From Ceratotherium simum simum (Eukaryota; Chordata; Mammalia; Perissodactyla; Rhinocerotidae): 64,000 nt of DNA. Made by a program: the position numbers and the translations under genes. The number at the start of each line of letters is the position of its first letter. The first letter of the stretch is position 1. Location of the stretch: contig NW_004454239.1 in NCBI RefSeq assembly GCF_000283155.1, positions 6,257,611-6,321,610 of the forward strand. Direction: 5' to 3'. Below are positions 34,262 to 45,769 of this stretch, in pieces. The notes under the pieces are model-generated. The model made no database searches. It saw only the letters and a program-made list of their open reading frames with translations, and was not told the DNA's origin.

Positions 34262-36289
34262 AAAAGAAATAAAAGGCATACAGATAATATGATAATCTAT
34301 GAAGAAAATCCAAGGAATCTACAAAATAAGACAGAATTAATAAATGAGTTTAGCAATGAGCAGGAAATAAAGTCCATATATAAAAATATAAAACAAACAT
34401 TAATAAAGTAAAAAATTTAAAATATAATTTACAATAGTATAAACAATATTAGTTAGGGATGAAATGAACAATGTGCAAGACTTATACACTGAAAACTACA
34501 AATTGTTGCTGAGATTAAGTAGAAAAGACATATATAAATTGAGGGATATACCATGTTTAAGGATTGGAAAACTCAATATTATTATCCCTTCTGTTCAAAT
34601 TGATCTATAGATTCAACAGAATTCCAACCAAAATCCCTACAAGCTTAATGTAAAATTTAACAAGCTGAGTCTAAAATTTATATGGAAAGCAGAAGCCCCG
34701 TAAAAGTAAAAATAACTCAAAAAAAATAAATAAATAAAGTTGGAGAACTTAAACTACTACATTTTAAGAATACTATAGAGTCACAGTAATTGAGACAATA
34801 TGGTATTGGTGTAAACAGAGATTAATGGAATAGAATAGAAAGATCAGAAATGGAACCCCACGTATATAGTCAACTGAGTTTTCACAAAGGTACCAAGGTT
34901 GCTCAATGGGGGAAAGAATCTTTACAATAAATCCTGCTGAAATAACTATATATCCATATAGAAAATACAAACTTCATCTCTTACCTCAAACTATACACAA
35001 AAATGAACACTTCTGGAAGAAAATAGAGAATAAAATCTCTGTGACCTTAGGCTAGGCAAAAATTTCTTAGATAAGACACAAAAAGTACAAACCATAAAAG
35101 AAAAAACTGATACACAGGACTTACCTAAATTAAAAACTTTTGCTCCTTGAAAGACACAGTTGAGAAAATGAAGACAAGCTACACACTAGGAGAAAATATT
35201 TGCTAAGTACATCAGAAAAACGACTTGTATCCAGAAGATATACAGAATTGGTACAACTCAAATAGCAGAAGACAAGCAAAGCAATTTAAAAATGGGCAAA
35301 AGATTTGAACAGACCCTTCACCAAAAGAATCATATAGATGTCAAATATTTAGCACCTGGGCGGATGCACATCATTAGTCTTTAGAGAAATGCAAATACAA
35401 CCACAATGAGATACTACTATACACACACAAGTATGTAAACTTAGAAAGACTGGTGATGCCAAATGTTGGTGAGGATGTGGGGCAACTGGGACTTTCATAC
35501 ATTACTTGTGGGAATACAGTCATTTTGGAAAACAGGGAGTTTCTTATAAAGTTGCTATACATTTACTGTATGGCCCAACAATCCCACTCCTAGCTATTTA
35601 CCCAAGATAAATAACAACACAGGATAACACAGAGACTTGTTCCTGAATGTTCACAGCAGCTTTATTAATAATGGCCTCAAACTGGAAACTTCTTAAATGC
35701 CCACAACTGAGGAGTAGAAAAACTGTGATGCATCCATACCGTGGAACACTACCCCAGACAAAAAGGAACAGACTAATGGGAAAACATGGCTAATCTCAAA
35801 GCTTTATGCTAAGTAAAAGAAGCCAGATGTAAGAGTACATACTGTCTGATTCCTTTTATATGAAATTCTAGAGAAGGCAAAACTAGTGACAGAGAGATCA
35901 GTGGTTGTCAGAGGCTGCACAAGGGGTAAGGAGATTAAACGCAGGGGGGCACGAAGGAATTCGGAGAGTGATGGAAATGTCCTAAATCCTGATTGTGGAT
36001 GGTGACACGATTGTATGTATTTTCCAGAACTCAGCAAAGAGCTGGCACACTTAAAACAGGTCATACTGCATGTGAATTACGCCTCAATAAAGAAGGCAAA
36101 ACTAAAAGTATGGTGGATGCCAGGGGAGCTTCGGAAGGGGACTCGGCCAAGGCCCTCCCTGAACTCTGTCCAAACAGACATTTGCTGTGAAGAGTATTGA
36201 GGATGGGCTCTCAGGACAGCCATTTGGGCAGAGAGGGCAGGTCTTCGAAGGCTTCAGGCAATGAAATGAGGACTGGATTTTTCCAGATG

Positions 36290-36425
36290 AGCTGGGTTTA
36301 ATCTCGGCTCTGGTCTTAAAAACCACGAGTGCCGGCAAGCCAAGCACCTGGCCTTCCCTGAACCTGTGTTCTGTGCCCTCGCGGGCATAATGGGCAGTGG
36401 ATCCACCCCGCCCAACTCGTGGACT
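36290..36425 (+). repeat. MIR-like SINE (sense)
   Basis: ctgggtttaatctcggctctgg...gcaagccaagcacctggccttccctgaacctgtgttc...cataatgggcagt follows the sense MIR from head to core. Moderately diverged. Confidence 0.6.
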
Positions 36426-36471
36426 GTCGTGCCAATCAACTGAGTTCACAAGTGGCTAAAAACTCTGCAAA

Positions 36472-36712
36472 CTTTTTTTTTTTTTTTTTGGTGAGGAAGA
36501 TCAGCCCTGAGCTAACATCCATGCCAATCCTCCTCTTTTTTTGCTGAGGAAGACTGGCCCTGGGCTAACATCTGTGCCCATCTTCCTCCACGTTATATGG
36601 GACACCACCACAGCATGGCTTGACCAGTGGTGCCTCAGTGCGCACCTGGGATCTGAACCCAGGCTGCCGCAGCGGAGCGCGCGCTTAACCGTTCCGCCAT
36701 GGGGCTGGCCCC
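36472..36712 (-). mobile_element. ERE SINE, short type (antisense)
   Basis: T-run at the left (36473-36489), ERE body, and head ccatggggctggcccc at the right. A 13-bp target duplication (36459-36471 and 36713-36725, 12 of 13 identical) flanks it. Confidence 0.95.
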
Positions 36713-36725
36713 AAAGCTCTGCAAA

Positions 36726-37330
36726 GTTTAAAGCACCGCACACGTGTGAAAGGAAAAAGGAGAAGGCCGGTGCTGAAAATGGCGAGGTGAGTTTTTAAGT
36801 TCGGAATAAGGGCACACAATTTTAAAATTGCTGTTGGCATCGAGCAGGAAGAGAAGAGGAAATCTCCTTTCTTCCCACTGGATGTTTTGACCACTTATCT
36901 CCAGGCTTCAGTGGGTTTGTTTAGATTTAAAGATATGTTGCCTGCAACTCTCAAGATCAAAGAGAACAAAGCTCCCACGTAAGGAGGCCCTTATGGGCCA
37001 AACTAGATAATGTCATTATCCTATAAACAGGTGATAACTGCACAGCGGGCTCATCTCAAACTAATCCAGTTCTAATCCCTTCAAGGGTCTAGAAAGATGT
37101 CAGGGAATAAAAGGCCACTGCCACTTAGCAAGCTGTATCTTGTGAGTGGATTTGTCACCCTTCAGGCCTGAGCATCTGTCTGGTTGTCCAGACATGACAG
37201 GCATGGCGGGTGGGGGTGAGTGAGACAGTGCTCCTCTTCGCGTGATCAGGAGCTGGAGAAATCTTATGTTTCCTCCCACTCTTTGAGACATGAACTTGAA
37301 GAAAGATAGCTGACAGCTCCTTAACAACCA
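36726..37330. other. Unique sequence
   Basis: No gene or named repeat. Partly AT-rich (36900-37080). Confidence 0.4.
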
Positions 37331-37525
37331 CAACGACAGAGATAAGAGTCACTAGCAAATACTGAGCCCATAGCTGGTCTCCTGTACTTATTTCTGTTTT
37401 TGATGAGTGAACCGACGCTGAGTCGTGAAGTACGTCCAAGATCACAGGGAAGTGAGAGGCACAGCCAGATTCCAGGGAGGCAGTCTGACCCACAAGCTCC
37501 TGCACCAGCATCTCCTACAGGCTTG
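37330..37525 (-). repeat. MIR SINE (antisense, diverged)
   Basis: gtgaaccgacgctgagtcgtgaagtacgtccaagatcacaggg...ggcacagccagattccagggaggcagtctgacccacaagctcctgc follows the antisense MIR core and head. Confidence 0.7.
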
Positions 37526-38380
37526 GGGCACCGGGCAGGTTCATTTCTCCACCCTAAATGGAGCTAACTAGGGTATGAGTAGATTAAATGTGATAACGGA
37601 TATCAAGTGCCTTGGAAAGTATGTGGCTCTTAATCACTAAAAAAGTCAGGTTCCATCCCCTCTCCTATATACCTTTGGCAGGCAATTCTCCAGCCCTAGG
37701 GACAGTGAGTGTAAGTCTCTAAAAATGTTTAGGAAGTAGAGATCACATAGCTGGAACTGTCCTTCCTGCTGGCTAGACACGGCCAAGACCACTGCCAACG
37801 GAGCTTGTGAACATGAAATTCAGCCTCCACCACTGGGTTTAGAGGCCTCACTCTGCCCAGGCTGGGACCTCTGTGTGCCAGGCCATGGTCACTGATGCTG
37901 ACGGAACTCCCTTCTCTGTTCCAGTCACGAAAGACTGTCTACAGCATCAAGGGTAGCAAGGTCTGGCTGCCTGGGAAACCTGGGGCTTCTGCTGTCAGCT
38001 CTGGTTTGGGAGCCCTCTGGGATTACACCCTCCAGACCTCATCCACTGCCACGGCAGGGGCAGGGGCAGGGGCAGAGAAGGAGGAAGGAGGAGTGGATCA
38101 GCCTCAACCTTCTAAGCCCAGGATTATGAGGGACCGTCCCGGTGGTCGCTGCTCAGCGGCAGCTGGAGAGCACTCCTGGGATAAAGGGAAGCTCACTTTA
38201 TCCCCTCTTGACAGGTCCATCAGCAGAGCTCAGAACAGAGATGAAGTGACCGAGGCTCCAGCTGCCGCCGTCTCGTGGGAGGGTTGGAAAGCAAACCCTC
38301 CCAGCTCGGCCCACGCCCCTGGCCACCGACCAGCCACAGCTCCGTGCCACCACACTAACTACCAATTTCACCGTCTGCAG
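37525..38380. other. Unique sequence
   Basis: Contains a short GGGGCA tandem (about 38057-38074, three full units). The 169-codon plus-strand frame (37895-38404) shows no family. No gene called. Confidence 0.4.
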
Positions 38381-38384
38381 TTCT

Positions 38385-38790
38385 GTTCAGTAACTACAAG
38401 ATGAACATCATCTCAATTAACAGCGTACCTTTAGGGCGTCTCTCCGCCAACTATTCCAGCACAATTGTCCACACTGTCATCAGGGCCTAATCAACTAATG
38501 ATGGCTGAAAATGAGGGAGGCCAATCCCAATAAATTCGAAGGAAAGTCATTTTTCTCTTTTAATGCCCCTCTCTCTCCTTCTTCCTTCTTCCCACGGCAC
38601 AATGCAGTAAATTAATGTCACAGTGGTTATTACAGCCCCGCTGCCATGGCAAGTATTCAAGCTACGGTCCTGGAATATTTTACCTCAGCATTTATTTGTC
38701 CATAAAATAAAACAGGATTTATGGGATGACTCTCCAGTTTGAGGGCTGCATGGACAGCAGCTGGGGCACATCCTTATCTCCTCCACAGGT
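38385..38790. promoter_or_regulatory. Candidate conserved non-coding element (CNE-like block E)
   Basis: Repeat-free AT-rich block with homeodomain-like motifs (ctcaattaac, cctaatcaactaatgatgg, gtaaattaatgtcacag) and a run ataaaataaaacaggatttatggg. No open frame. Conservation untested. Confidence 0.45.
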
Positions 38791-39079
38791 AAAGATATAG
38801 GGATGCTCTGGGGATCAAAAGGAGCCAGTGGACCGGGCGCCTGAGGCTAGGAAGGGCGAGTCCCCCAAAGGACCCACTGGCCGCGCCTGCTGGAAAAGGC
38901 TTCCATTAAAAGGACAGCGTGGCTCTGAGATGTGAGGTTCCGGTGCATGAGAGGGATGCAGCGTTTTGAGAGAAGGGTGCAGACAAATAGCTTGTGCCCC
39001 CAACATTGATACCCAGCTCCACCGGCATCCAGGGAGCTGGATCCCAAGGCACCTGCTGGGGGCTGGCCGCCTGCTGCCC

Positions 39080-39610
39080 ACCGGGACCCCGCGATTGTCT
39101 CTATTGTCTCCTGCAATCGCTTAGAGCACCGGGGCGCCCCGGCGAGGCGGCAGCACCAGGGAAGCAAGGCCCTGCCGAGCAGAACAGAGCAGCGGCGTTC
39201 ATTAAAACACGCCCGCGTGCACGGAACTCTTCCTGGGGAGGAGCCGCTCCACCTTTGGGGATGAGCTCTGAAATTATAATTCATTGATTCTGAAGCCAAT
39301 CATTTCGTATTTTGACTGCTGGCTTAGGAATATTCATATTTTCCACTGCATTTAAATTTCCCTGTGCCATTAAAATCTCTGCGCTCTATAATTAGGCCTC
39401 TCCTGATAGATATGGATGAGGTCTCTGTTCCGAGGGGAGCGAGCAGGAGCCTCTGGGAAGCCGGGAGGACTTCCCCTCCGCGCGGCTCTCATTCACGTCC
39501 CTCTCCAGCTGGAACCTTCCAGCAGGCCCGCCCTGCACCTGGACCCAGAACAGGCTCCCCGCGGACGGGCTGCCCCCACTCCGCGGCTGTGCGCGGCCCG
39601 CACGGCCACT
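39080..39610. promoter_or_regulatory. CpG-dense segment with AT-rich core (orphan CpG-island candidate)
   Basis: By eye, about 16 CpGs lie in 39085-39240 and about 17 in 39430-39605, far above the background here, with GC-rich composition. Between them (39240-39425) is an AT-rich repeat-free core (gaaattataattcattgatt; gcatttaaatttccctg; ctataattaggcctctcc). The pattern fits an enhancer or an unannotated transcript start with a CpG island. No coding frame is attached. Confidence 0.45.
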
Positions 39611-40480
39611 AAGATGTTTACTCGCTTAGACATAATTTGCATTCCGAAAGCGGTATTTCCGGCTCAGAGGATATTTATGAAATAAAGTCCCGCCGGTTGC
39701 AGCAACCAAAACAGCTGTGGCAGGCTACACCACGACGCGTATACAAAACCGCGCTCCTGCTCAAAAACAAATAAATAAATAAATAGAAATCTGCTCCAGA
39801 GGTAAATATTATCTTATGAAATAAAATATAGCACATCGGCCGTTCCTGCCTCGTCCTTCTAAACACAGCCCCATGGCTGGCGGGAGGGCCCCAGCCGGCC
39901 TGTGTGATCCTGGCTGGCCTCGTCCCCTCCACCAGACGCTCTTCATGCATCTCGAAGGTCACCGAGCCTCGTGTCCTGACCACATCTCACCAGTCAGGTT
40001 TCTGCTGAGATAGACCAAAATATTGGGTAATGAAGATGGAAAACCCATAAAGAATGGGGGGAAATAAAGAATTGCTTAGAATGAATTCTGTACGTAATTA
40101 CTTGCGTTTTTGCTAACTACTGTATAAACAACACTTTTAACAAGGCAAATTGGAATCTTGAAGACAATTCTGCTTAGGGATATAGCTTCAATTTATTATA
40201 CGAGGATAACTGAAAACTTTGTTTCTGCTGCGTAGCAGTCAATTTCCAGGGCATGCATATTTCGAATGTGTGATTAATCATATGAGTGCAAGGGTTGCCA
40301 ATAAATACCCAAACTCTAAAACTGCAACAATTTGCTCGTTTTGTGCAGTCAGTCATTCCAAAGAGCTCAACAGCCTGAGCCTGTCAATGTGCCCCGGGAT
40401 CAATGCTCTGGGGTCTGTGCAAAAGATTGATTTTGCTCTCAGAAGATTTCATTTCGCTCATCAACAAAAATACTTGGCTC
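39610..40480. promoter_or_regulatory. Candidate conserved non-coding elements (CNE-like block G)
   Basis: Repeat-poor AT-rich sequence. A perfect POU octamer ATTTGCAT lies at 39635-39642 and a 10-bp palindrome TGATTAATCA (homeodomain-type) at 40271-40280. Other cores include gtaattacttgcg and gatattt. A short (AAAT)n run occurs at 39771-39786. A GC-rich patch (39840-39990) separates two AT-rich parts. Confidence 0.45.
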
Positions 40481-41590
40481 CCTAAATAGTCGGATCCCAG
40501 GCCTCGGTATAGGCCACCATTAGCTGTCACCAACGGCCATGACCCTCGCTGCCAAGAGGGCCCCAATGTGTGCTAGAATCTCACCACTTGTCGACCAAAA
40601 GAACGCTTTACCCAGAGTTTGGCCACTCCCAGAAAAAAAGGAAAAAAGTCAATTTATCAAAAGAGCTTAATCTGAAGAATTACACTTTAGTTTAAAACTA
40701 AGAAAGTTAAGGACAGAGATGAAAAAGCTCCCCTAACTTAAGCCTCTGTCATTTCCAATTTTATCATGGTTGTATCTCTATTTTGCTTTTCTGGTTTTTG
40801 ATCAATCCTCATTTCTTATGCATAGTTTTTGGTAAACAGCTCAAAAGTAGTATTCAGCACACATGCCATGGCTCTTTACTAACACAGAATGTATAGACTG
40901 CTTATTGGGTGTTTATCCCTGAAGATAAGGCTCCCTAATGGTGGAGGATACAGATGAACAAACACATTGGCATGAGGAAAAAAAAAAACAGGTTTCTACC
41001 TAGCGTCTACACGGAACCTTAAAATGTTGCTTTATCTACTAATTAGTTGCTTTTTTCGCGGAGGGTCCAGGCCATTCCTCACTCAGGATAAAGCTGGCTT
41101 TGAAAGGAGCCCTCCTTCTGAGCTGGGATTCTGCCCCCCACGGCCCCCACCCAGAGCTGAGAGCAGCCATTTGTCTATCAAGCTGCCGCCCTCTGATCAG
41201 GTTGGCTTCAAAAAGGTTGACGAAACCTCGGGCAGACTACACAAACATCGGAGAGGTGTGGAATGCCAAACACCTTTCTAAGTTGGAAAAGAAATAATAA
41301 GGTGAGATCACTTCGTTCTCTTGCAACCTAAAAATAAATGGAAGGGGCTTCTCCCAGCTTCAGGGAATGCGTATGGATTTCTTGCTGACATTCGATTCTC
41401 TGAACTGAATGTCACACTCGCTGAGAACAGTTAAAAAAAATAATAATGCTCGACTGTTATCGTTATTAGAAGGGCAAGAAGAATGAAATATCATGATTAT
41501 CATTAGGAAACCCTGTAAAACATATTTGTACATTATCTTGGGGCAAATGCAAGTGTCGTGTGTTACCAATTGTTAGGCGAAGAACACGGT
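40480..41590. other. Unique AT-leaning sequence
   Basis: No gene or named repeat. Parts (40600-40820, 41290-41570) are AT-rich and might also be conserved non-coding sequence. No decision is possible by eye. Confidence 0.35.
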
Positions 41591-43180
41591 AATATATTGC
41601 TCCCCTCTGGCCTCCGCGCAGCTCAGCGCAGGGCAGGAATGATGCGCACCGCGTGCAAGCAGCTGGAACGCCCCGGTGCAGGGCGTGGAGGGCAGAGGGC
41701 CGCCCCAGGACCGGTCTCATGGAAAGAGGGGAGCCTGGGGTAGACGGAGCAGCAGGGGGAAGGCAGCCGGAGGCCAGGACAGCAGATTGGAAAGCTGGGC
41801 CGGCCGAGGCCAAGGAGTCTCAGGGTCCCTCCTCGTCGGGGGATGCTGGGTAGGGATGAGGAGCCAGAGGGCAGGTCTGCTCCACAGGCTGGGGTTCTTG
41901 TCCCACTCAGGAGCCCGATTCCCAAGGAAGAGCCTGACTTCCTTCCTTCTTCTCAGAAAACGGCAGGTGTCCGTCCGGAAAGGGGCTTGAGGGTGAAGTT
42001 GGTGTGGAGAAAGCTTCCGAAGAGGCGGCCCTAGGAATCCAGACAACTCTCCCCTCCCTTCAGTTTTCAGTCTTTACCACCTGCAGATTGAAGGGGTCTT
42101 GTTTTGTTTGATTTGTTTTAGCATCAAAAGTGCTTTTGAGAAAGTCACGAAATTGGAAATGCTAGGGCGCCTACATTTCCCGTCAGTGGTGTGGGCCCAC
42201 ATGCCCCTTCAGGTTCATCCACCAGTGCGATGGGGTCCGTGGATCGCAAGTTAAAAGCCTGCGGTCCATGTGACCTAAAGGAGGCTGTCCAGTCCCTGGA
42301 TTCCAGGGTCCCCAATTCCCAGGGACATCCCGAAGGCCCTCTGCTGGGTGTACTGCCTGGCCTGGATTCCGTAGCGCCATCGGCTCAGCAGTTCTCAGGG
42401 AATGCCGGAGAAGGGAGGGAGCTCTCATGGTCAAGGCATGGTGGGTGCCCACAACTCCCAGGACCCTCTCCGCACCTGGTGGCTGGACAGAGCAGAAGCT
42501 GTGAAGGTCCAGAGGGGCCAGGGAGCCCCAGGACAGCACTCTGCATTGCCACAGAGAAATGACAATATCTGCAAAGGAACCGGAGGACACTGCTTGGAAA
42601 ACATCTGCCCGCAGGCCCCGGGCCTCCTGGCTGCTGCAGCTCCAACCATCCACCAAGGCTCCGCATCTCTCAGACCCCAAGTGCGGTGGTCACGGAGGTC
42701 TGAGGCTGCACACAGCTTTTCCTCACCCTGGAGGAGCAACACTGTCTCTGGCCAGGGGACCCGGGGTAGCTGGAGGCCTTTATCATTGCAGAGCAGGGCT
42801 TACTGGGGATGGCCTGGAGGAGAGGGCAGTGTGTGCCTCTGAGGCCTGATCTCTCTCCCCTGCAGCCTCCCTCTGCCCCTGCCCTGCCATGAGCGAGGAC
42901 AGCTGATGAGAGAAGCCCAGGCTGGCTGCCTCTCTCCGCAGGGTTACACTGTGTAAGAGAGCCGCTCTGTCCCCAAAGGAATGCCACACTAATGGTGGCA
43001 TTTCAGGCAACTTGGCAGGAAGTGAGGAAGGTATTTTGGGATGGGAGTTCCCTCAATTCACACCAAGCCTGAGACATCTAAACACATAAAGCCAACTGCT
43101 AAAGGTTCTGTCTCTTATGGGAAACTGGAATCCCAGAATAGCTCTAAGAGCCTCTTGCCTAAACTCCTTGAAGGGAAACT
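41590..43180. other. Unique GC-rich sequence, no gene recognised
   Basis: Frames of 60-165 codons overlap on both strands (for example 42183-42680 minus and 42191-42562 plus), which is the mark of chance frames in GC-rich DNA. No domain recognised. Confidence 0.4.
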
Positions 43181-43188
43181 GAGGCCCT

Positions 43189-43203
43189 GGGGTGGGGGGG
43201 GGG
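43189..43203 (+). repeat. Poly-G run
   Basis: GGGGT followed by about ten consecutive G residues (43194-43203). A mutation-prone mononucleotide tract. Confidence 0.9.
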
Positions 43204-43439
43204 TGCTTGCAGCATCTTTCCGTGTGGCCTCACACCCCCCAGCCCCTACCTTGTGTGAAATTCGGTGCTTTGATTCCCTAAGGCCGATGACCGCGGCATG
43301 GAGCTCAGCTGCCTCATTTCCAGGACGAAGCTTCTCTCTGCCTGTGGGTCCACCGGCTGTTTCACAGGCTGTGAGCACCAAGTTGTCTAAAGTCCTGTCT
43401 CTCAAATAAAACGCAGGCTCCCTGCCCCTCTCCAGCCCT

Positions 43440-43525
43440 CTTGAATCACAGTCTGCATTTTCACAGGAACCTCGGATGACCTGACTACGCAGGAAAGTTT
43501 GAGAAGCGTGGGTCTGAAGTTCCTC
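43440..43525 (+). mobile_element. MER5A-like hAT-Charlie fragment
   Basis: aatcacagtctgcattttcacaggaac...gatgacctgactacgcaggaaagtttgagaagc follows the 3' half of MER5A (aatctgtgttttaacaag...gtgattctgatgcac...agtttgagaaccactg). Diverged. Confidence 0.55.
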
Positions 43526-43814
43526 AAGTCCAGGACACTCAGAGCCAAGTCTCACGTTAGTAATTGGCTCCTCTCAGACCTTTAGATTGTCTCTCTCCTA
43601 GTTTTATCTCTAATTTTTCAAATTGACGGTGTTTAATTTCCTAAGCAGTTACAAGCCAAGCAGATAGGGCACGACGAGGTAGACGGTAAGCTGGCCGTCG
43701 GCGGTCCTGGAGGCATGGAGGGGACGCGAGGCCTCCGGACATCCTCGGCTGATCAGCTGCAGGCAGTGTGACGTGGTCTGTCCAGAGCCCTGCACAGTCT
43801 CTCCTTTCCCTCAG

Positions 43815-44085
43815 CCATGGCTCCCCATGACCCCTACGCCCCCCTCCATGGGCCTGCACAGACCCCTACTGCCCCCATATACTCCTACAGTTCCTAACAA
43901 TCTCCTACTGCCCCCATAGTCCATGAGCCCCCTGGCTCCACCATGAACCCCCACTGGCCCCATGGATCTTCCATGGATCTCTCCCGATCCCCCAGTGACC
44001 TCCTCTGACCCCACAGTTTCCAGAGCCTGCAAGCCTCCTGCACAGCCCCCGGGGACCCCCACTGGCCCCCTCCTGGGCCCCTTAG
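43815..44085. repeat. Degenerate C-rich (G-rich on minus) minisatellite
   Basis: Reiterated motifs: the 15-mer cctactgcccccata at 43865-43879 and 43904-43918 (39 bp apart), and acccccactggcccc at 43947-43961 and 44055-44069, with many catgga/catggg/ctccaccatg variants between. Translated on the minus strand it gives repeating Gly-Val-x-Gly-Gly units. A decayed tandem array, not a gene. Confidence 0.65.
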
Positions 44086-44209
44086 GCCCTGCCTCCCCCC
44101 ACTGCACATGGGCAACCCTGCACGAGTGGCTGAATTTTCCAGGGGCAACTCCCTCCCACCCAGCGCTCCTGAGCACCCTTCCTTTACTCTTTGTGTTTCA
44201 GACCCCTTC

Positions 44210-44575
44210 TCCCCCAAAGTGCCCACTTGTTCACGTATGATGCTGAGATGTGAAAAATGTGTGAGGACATTAACCCGAGGTGTTATTTATAAATATGTTA
44301 TAATTTATTAAATTATACGGCACTCGACAACAACTCAGATAAAGAAGCACATTGGAGTGTTACTCCAGCACGTGCACTATTTTAATAATCCCTTTATCTT
44401 AAAATATTGCCTCCTATCAGGCTGTCACGGAGCAGCAGGAGAATCTGTTAGGCGTAGAGAGGAGGGGCGTCTCTCCAACGGGCTCTCCAATGAATTATTA
44501 AGGGAGAAAGAGGAGCCAGCTAATCATTTGATAAACACGAGTAAATTGTGTGTGATGGGTACCTTGCTGTGAAGA
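44210..44575. promoter_or_regulatory. Candidate conserved non-coding element (CNE-like block I)
   Basis: AT-rich repeat-free block immediately after the C-rich minisatellite: ttataaatatgttataattt, attttaataatccctttat, ccaatgaattattaaggg, gctaatcatttgataaacac. Dense homeodomain-type cores. Not tested for conservation. Confidence 0.45.
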
Positions 44576-44579
44576 GCTC

Positions 44580-45255
44580 CTGGAAGGTTAAGGGAAACCC
44601 CGGGGCCCAGGACAGAACTTCTCCAAACCAGCTTCTCCAGCTCCTCTCCTCCTCCTGAAGCAACTTCTGCCAGACTTGAACTTCGGGGGCTCATCGACCA
44701 CCATTTTTGGCCACACCCAGGAACCACTGGTACTCTATTTTACTTAATACTTTTATTTAATTTATATTCATTCTTTTTTACTTAAATAGATTTAATTTTT
44801 AAAGGAAGCTTTATACCATTACCATGAATAGAAAACTAATAGCACTTACCATAAATATGAAATACCGATTAAAAAAAACTTACTTATAATGGAAACAAAA
44901 CCATGTAATTAAATTCCAGCTCAATATGAAGGTTTGAGGAAGCCTGAGGCCTGCTGTCTCTGCTAAAAGGGGAGAGTTTCCAGTGTCACAGGGGCATTCA
45001 AGATGTGCTAGAGCCAAAGAGAGCCTTCCTCCCTGACCTCGGAAGACTGAGAGGGGACCCCTTCCTTATGGGGCAGTTTGTTGTGATCCCACACTGGCTG
45101 GGTACCGTTGAAGTCGCCTCAAGTTCCCACAGTGGTCCTGTTCCGTAGCTTTGGAAGCAGAGGACCTAAACCAAGAACAGAGACCACATCGCCGTTGTCT
45201 TAGGCATCACAGTACCGGTGAACAGGCGGGAGTTCTCCTTCAGGAATGTTGGCCT
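44580..45255. other. Unique sequence with AT-rich segment
   Basis: 44735-44930 is strongly AT-rich without a recognisable element. The rest is mixed. No gene. Confidence 0.4.
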
Positions 45256-45350
45256 AGAGAGTTCTGTGCAGTGGTGAGGACAGCACCCAGAGGCTCACAT
45301 GTGAGCCCCAGCTCTGCTGTGTGACTTGGGGCGAGTCACCCTCTCTCTCC
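45255..45350 (+). repeat. MIR SINE 5' half (sense)
   Basis: gtgcagtggtgaggacagc...gagccccagctctgctgtgtgacttggggcgagtcaccctctctc follows the MIR head and core. Confidence 0.8.
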
Positions 45351-45769
45351 TGTCATCAGAGTCCAGCGTGGTCTGGACTGCGACAGAGCTTCTGGAAGAC
45401 CATGCCTCCTCCCTCCTCCACACACAGCAAAACGAAAGCATTTTCTAAGTATTTTTCGTGTCACTGGGATGCAAAGCATGTGTTACGGGAAAGAACTACC
45501 TGGCACTGTGTATGTGAGGTTTCTTCCTCAAACTGGAGACAGGAAAAGCTGGATGATCAAAATGCAAAGCCAAACAAGAGGGAGAAATTAACCTAAAGGA
45601 ATCTCTATACCCCAAGGAAAGCAAAAGGATCCTGCTGTCAAAATAGAAGTCCAAGCCATGTAACATACGTGAAGCCGAGCTCTCCCATCCTATTTAGAAC
45701 CCATTTCAAACCAGGAAAAGAGAATTCATGTGAGAAAACACAGCTATGGTTCCTACTTTTAGCTGCAAT

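Larger units (their letters stand above)
29540..36105 (+). mobile_element. Old LINE-1 (L1M-type), nearly complete ORF2 region, broken by three later insertions
   Basis: Sense L1 running from the segment just upstream of ORF2 (29540-29760) through ORF2 to the 3' UTR (tattttccagaactcagcaaag...cctcaataaagaaggcaaaac, ending about 36105). Landmarks include an endonuclease-side segment (29810-29936), the RT region near 32746-33009 (peptide runs MSKPDKE and NKILANQIQ), and the C-terminal region near 35440-35610 (ggtgaggatgtggggcaact; cccaacaatcccactcctag). Stops and frameshifts are frequent. About 40 bp that should encode the lead-in to the FADD catalytic motif is missing at about 34283, where CAGA microhomology suggests a deletion. 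Removing the three insertions leaves about 4.3 kb of L1. Dead copy. Confidence 0.9.

Noticed and set aside
43811..44226. Gly-Val-Gly-Gly repeat protein on the minus strand
   Set aside because: It is the translation of the degenerate C-rich minisatellite. The repeat unit is not kept in frame, and another frame also runs through it.
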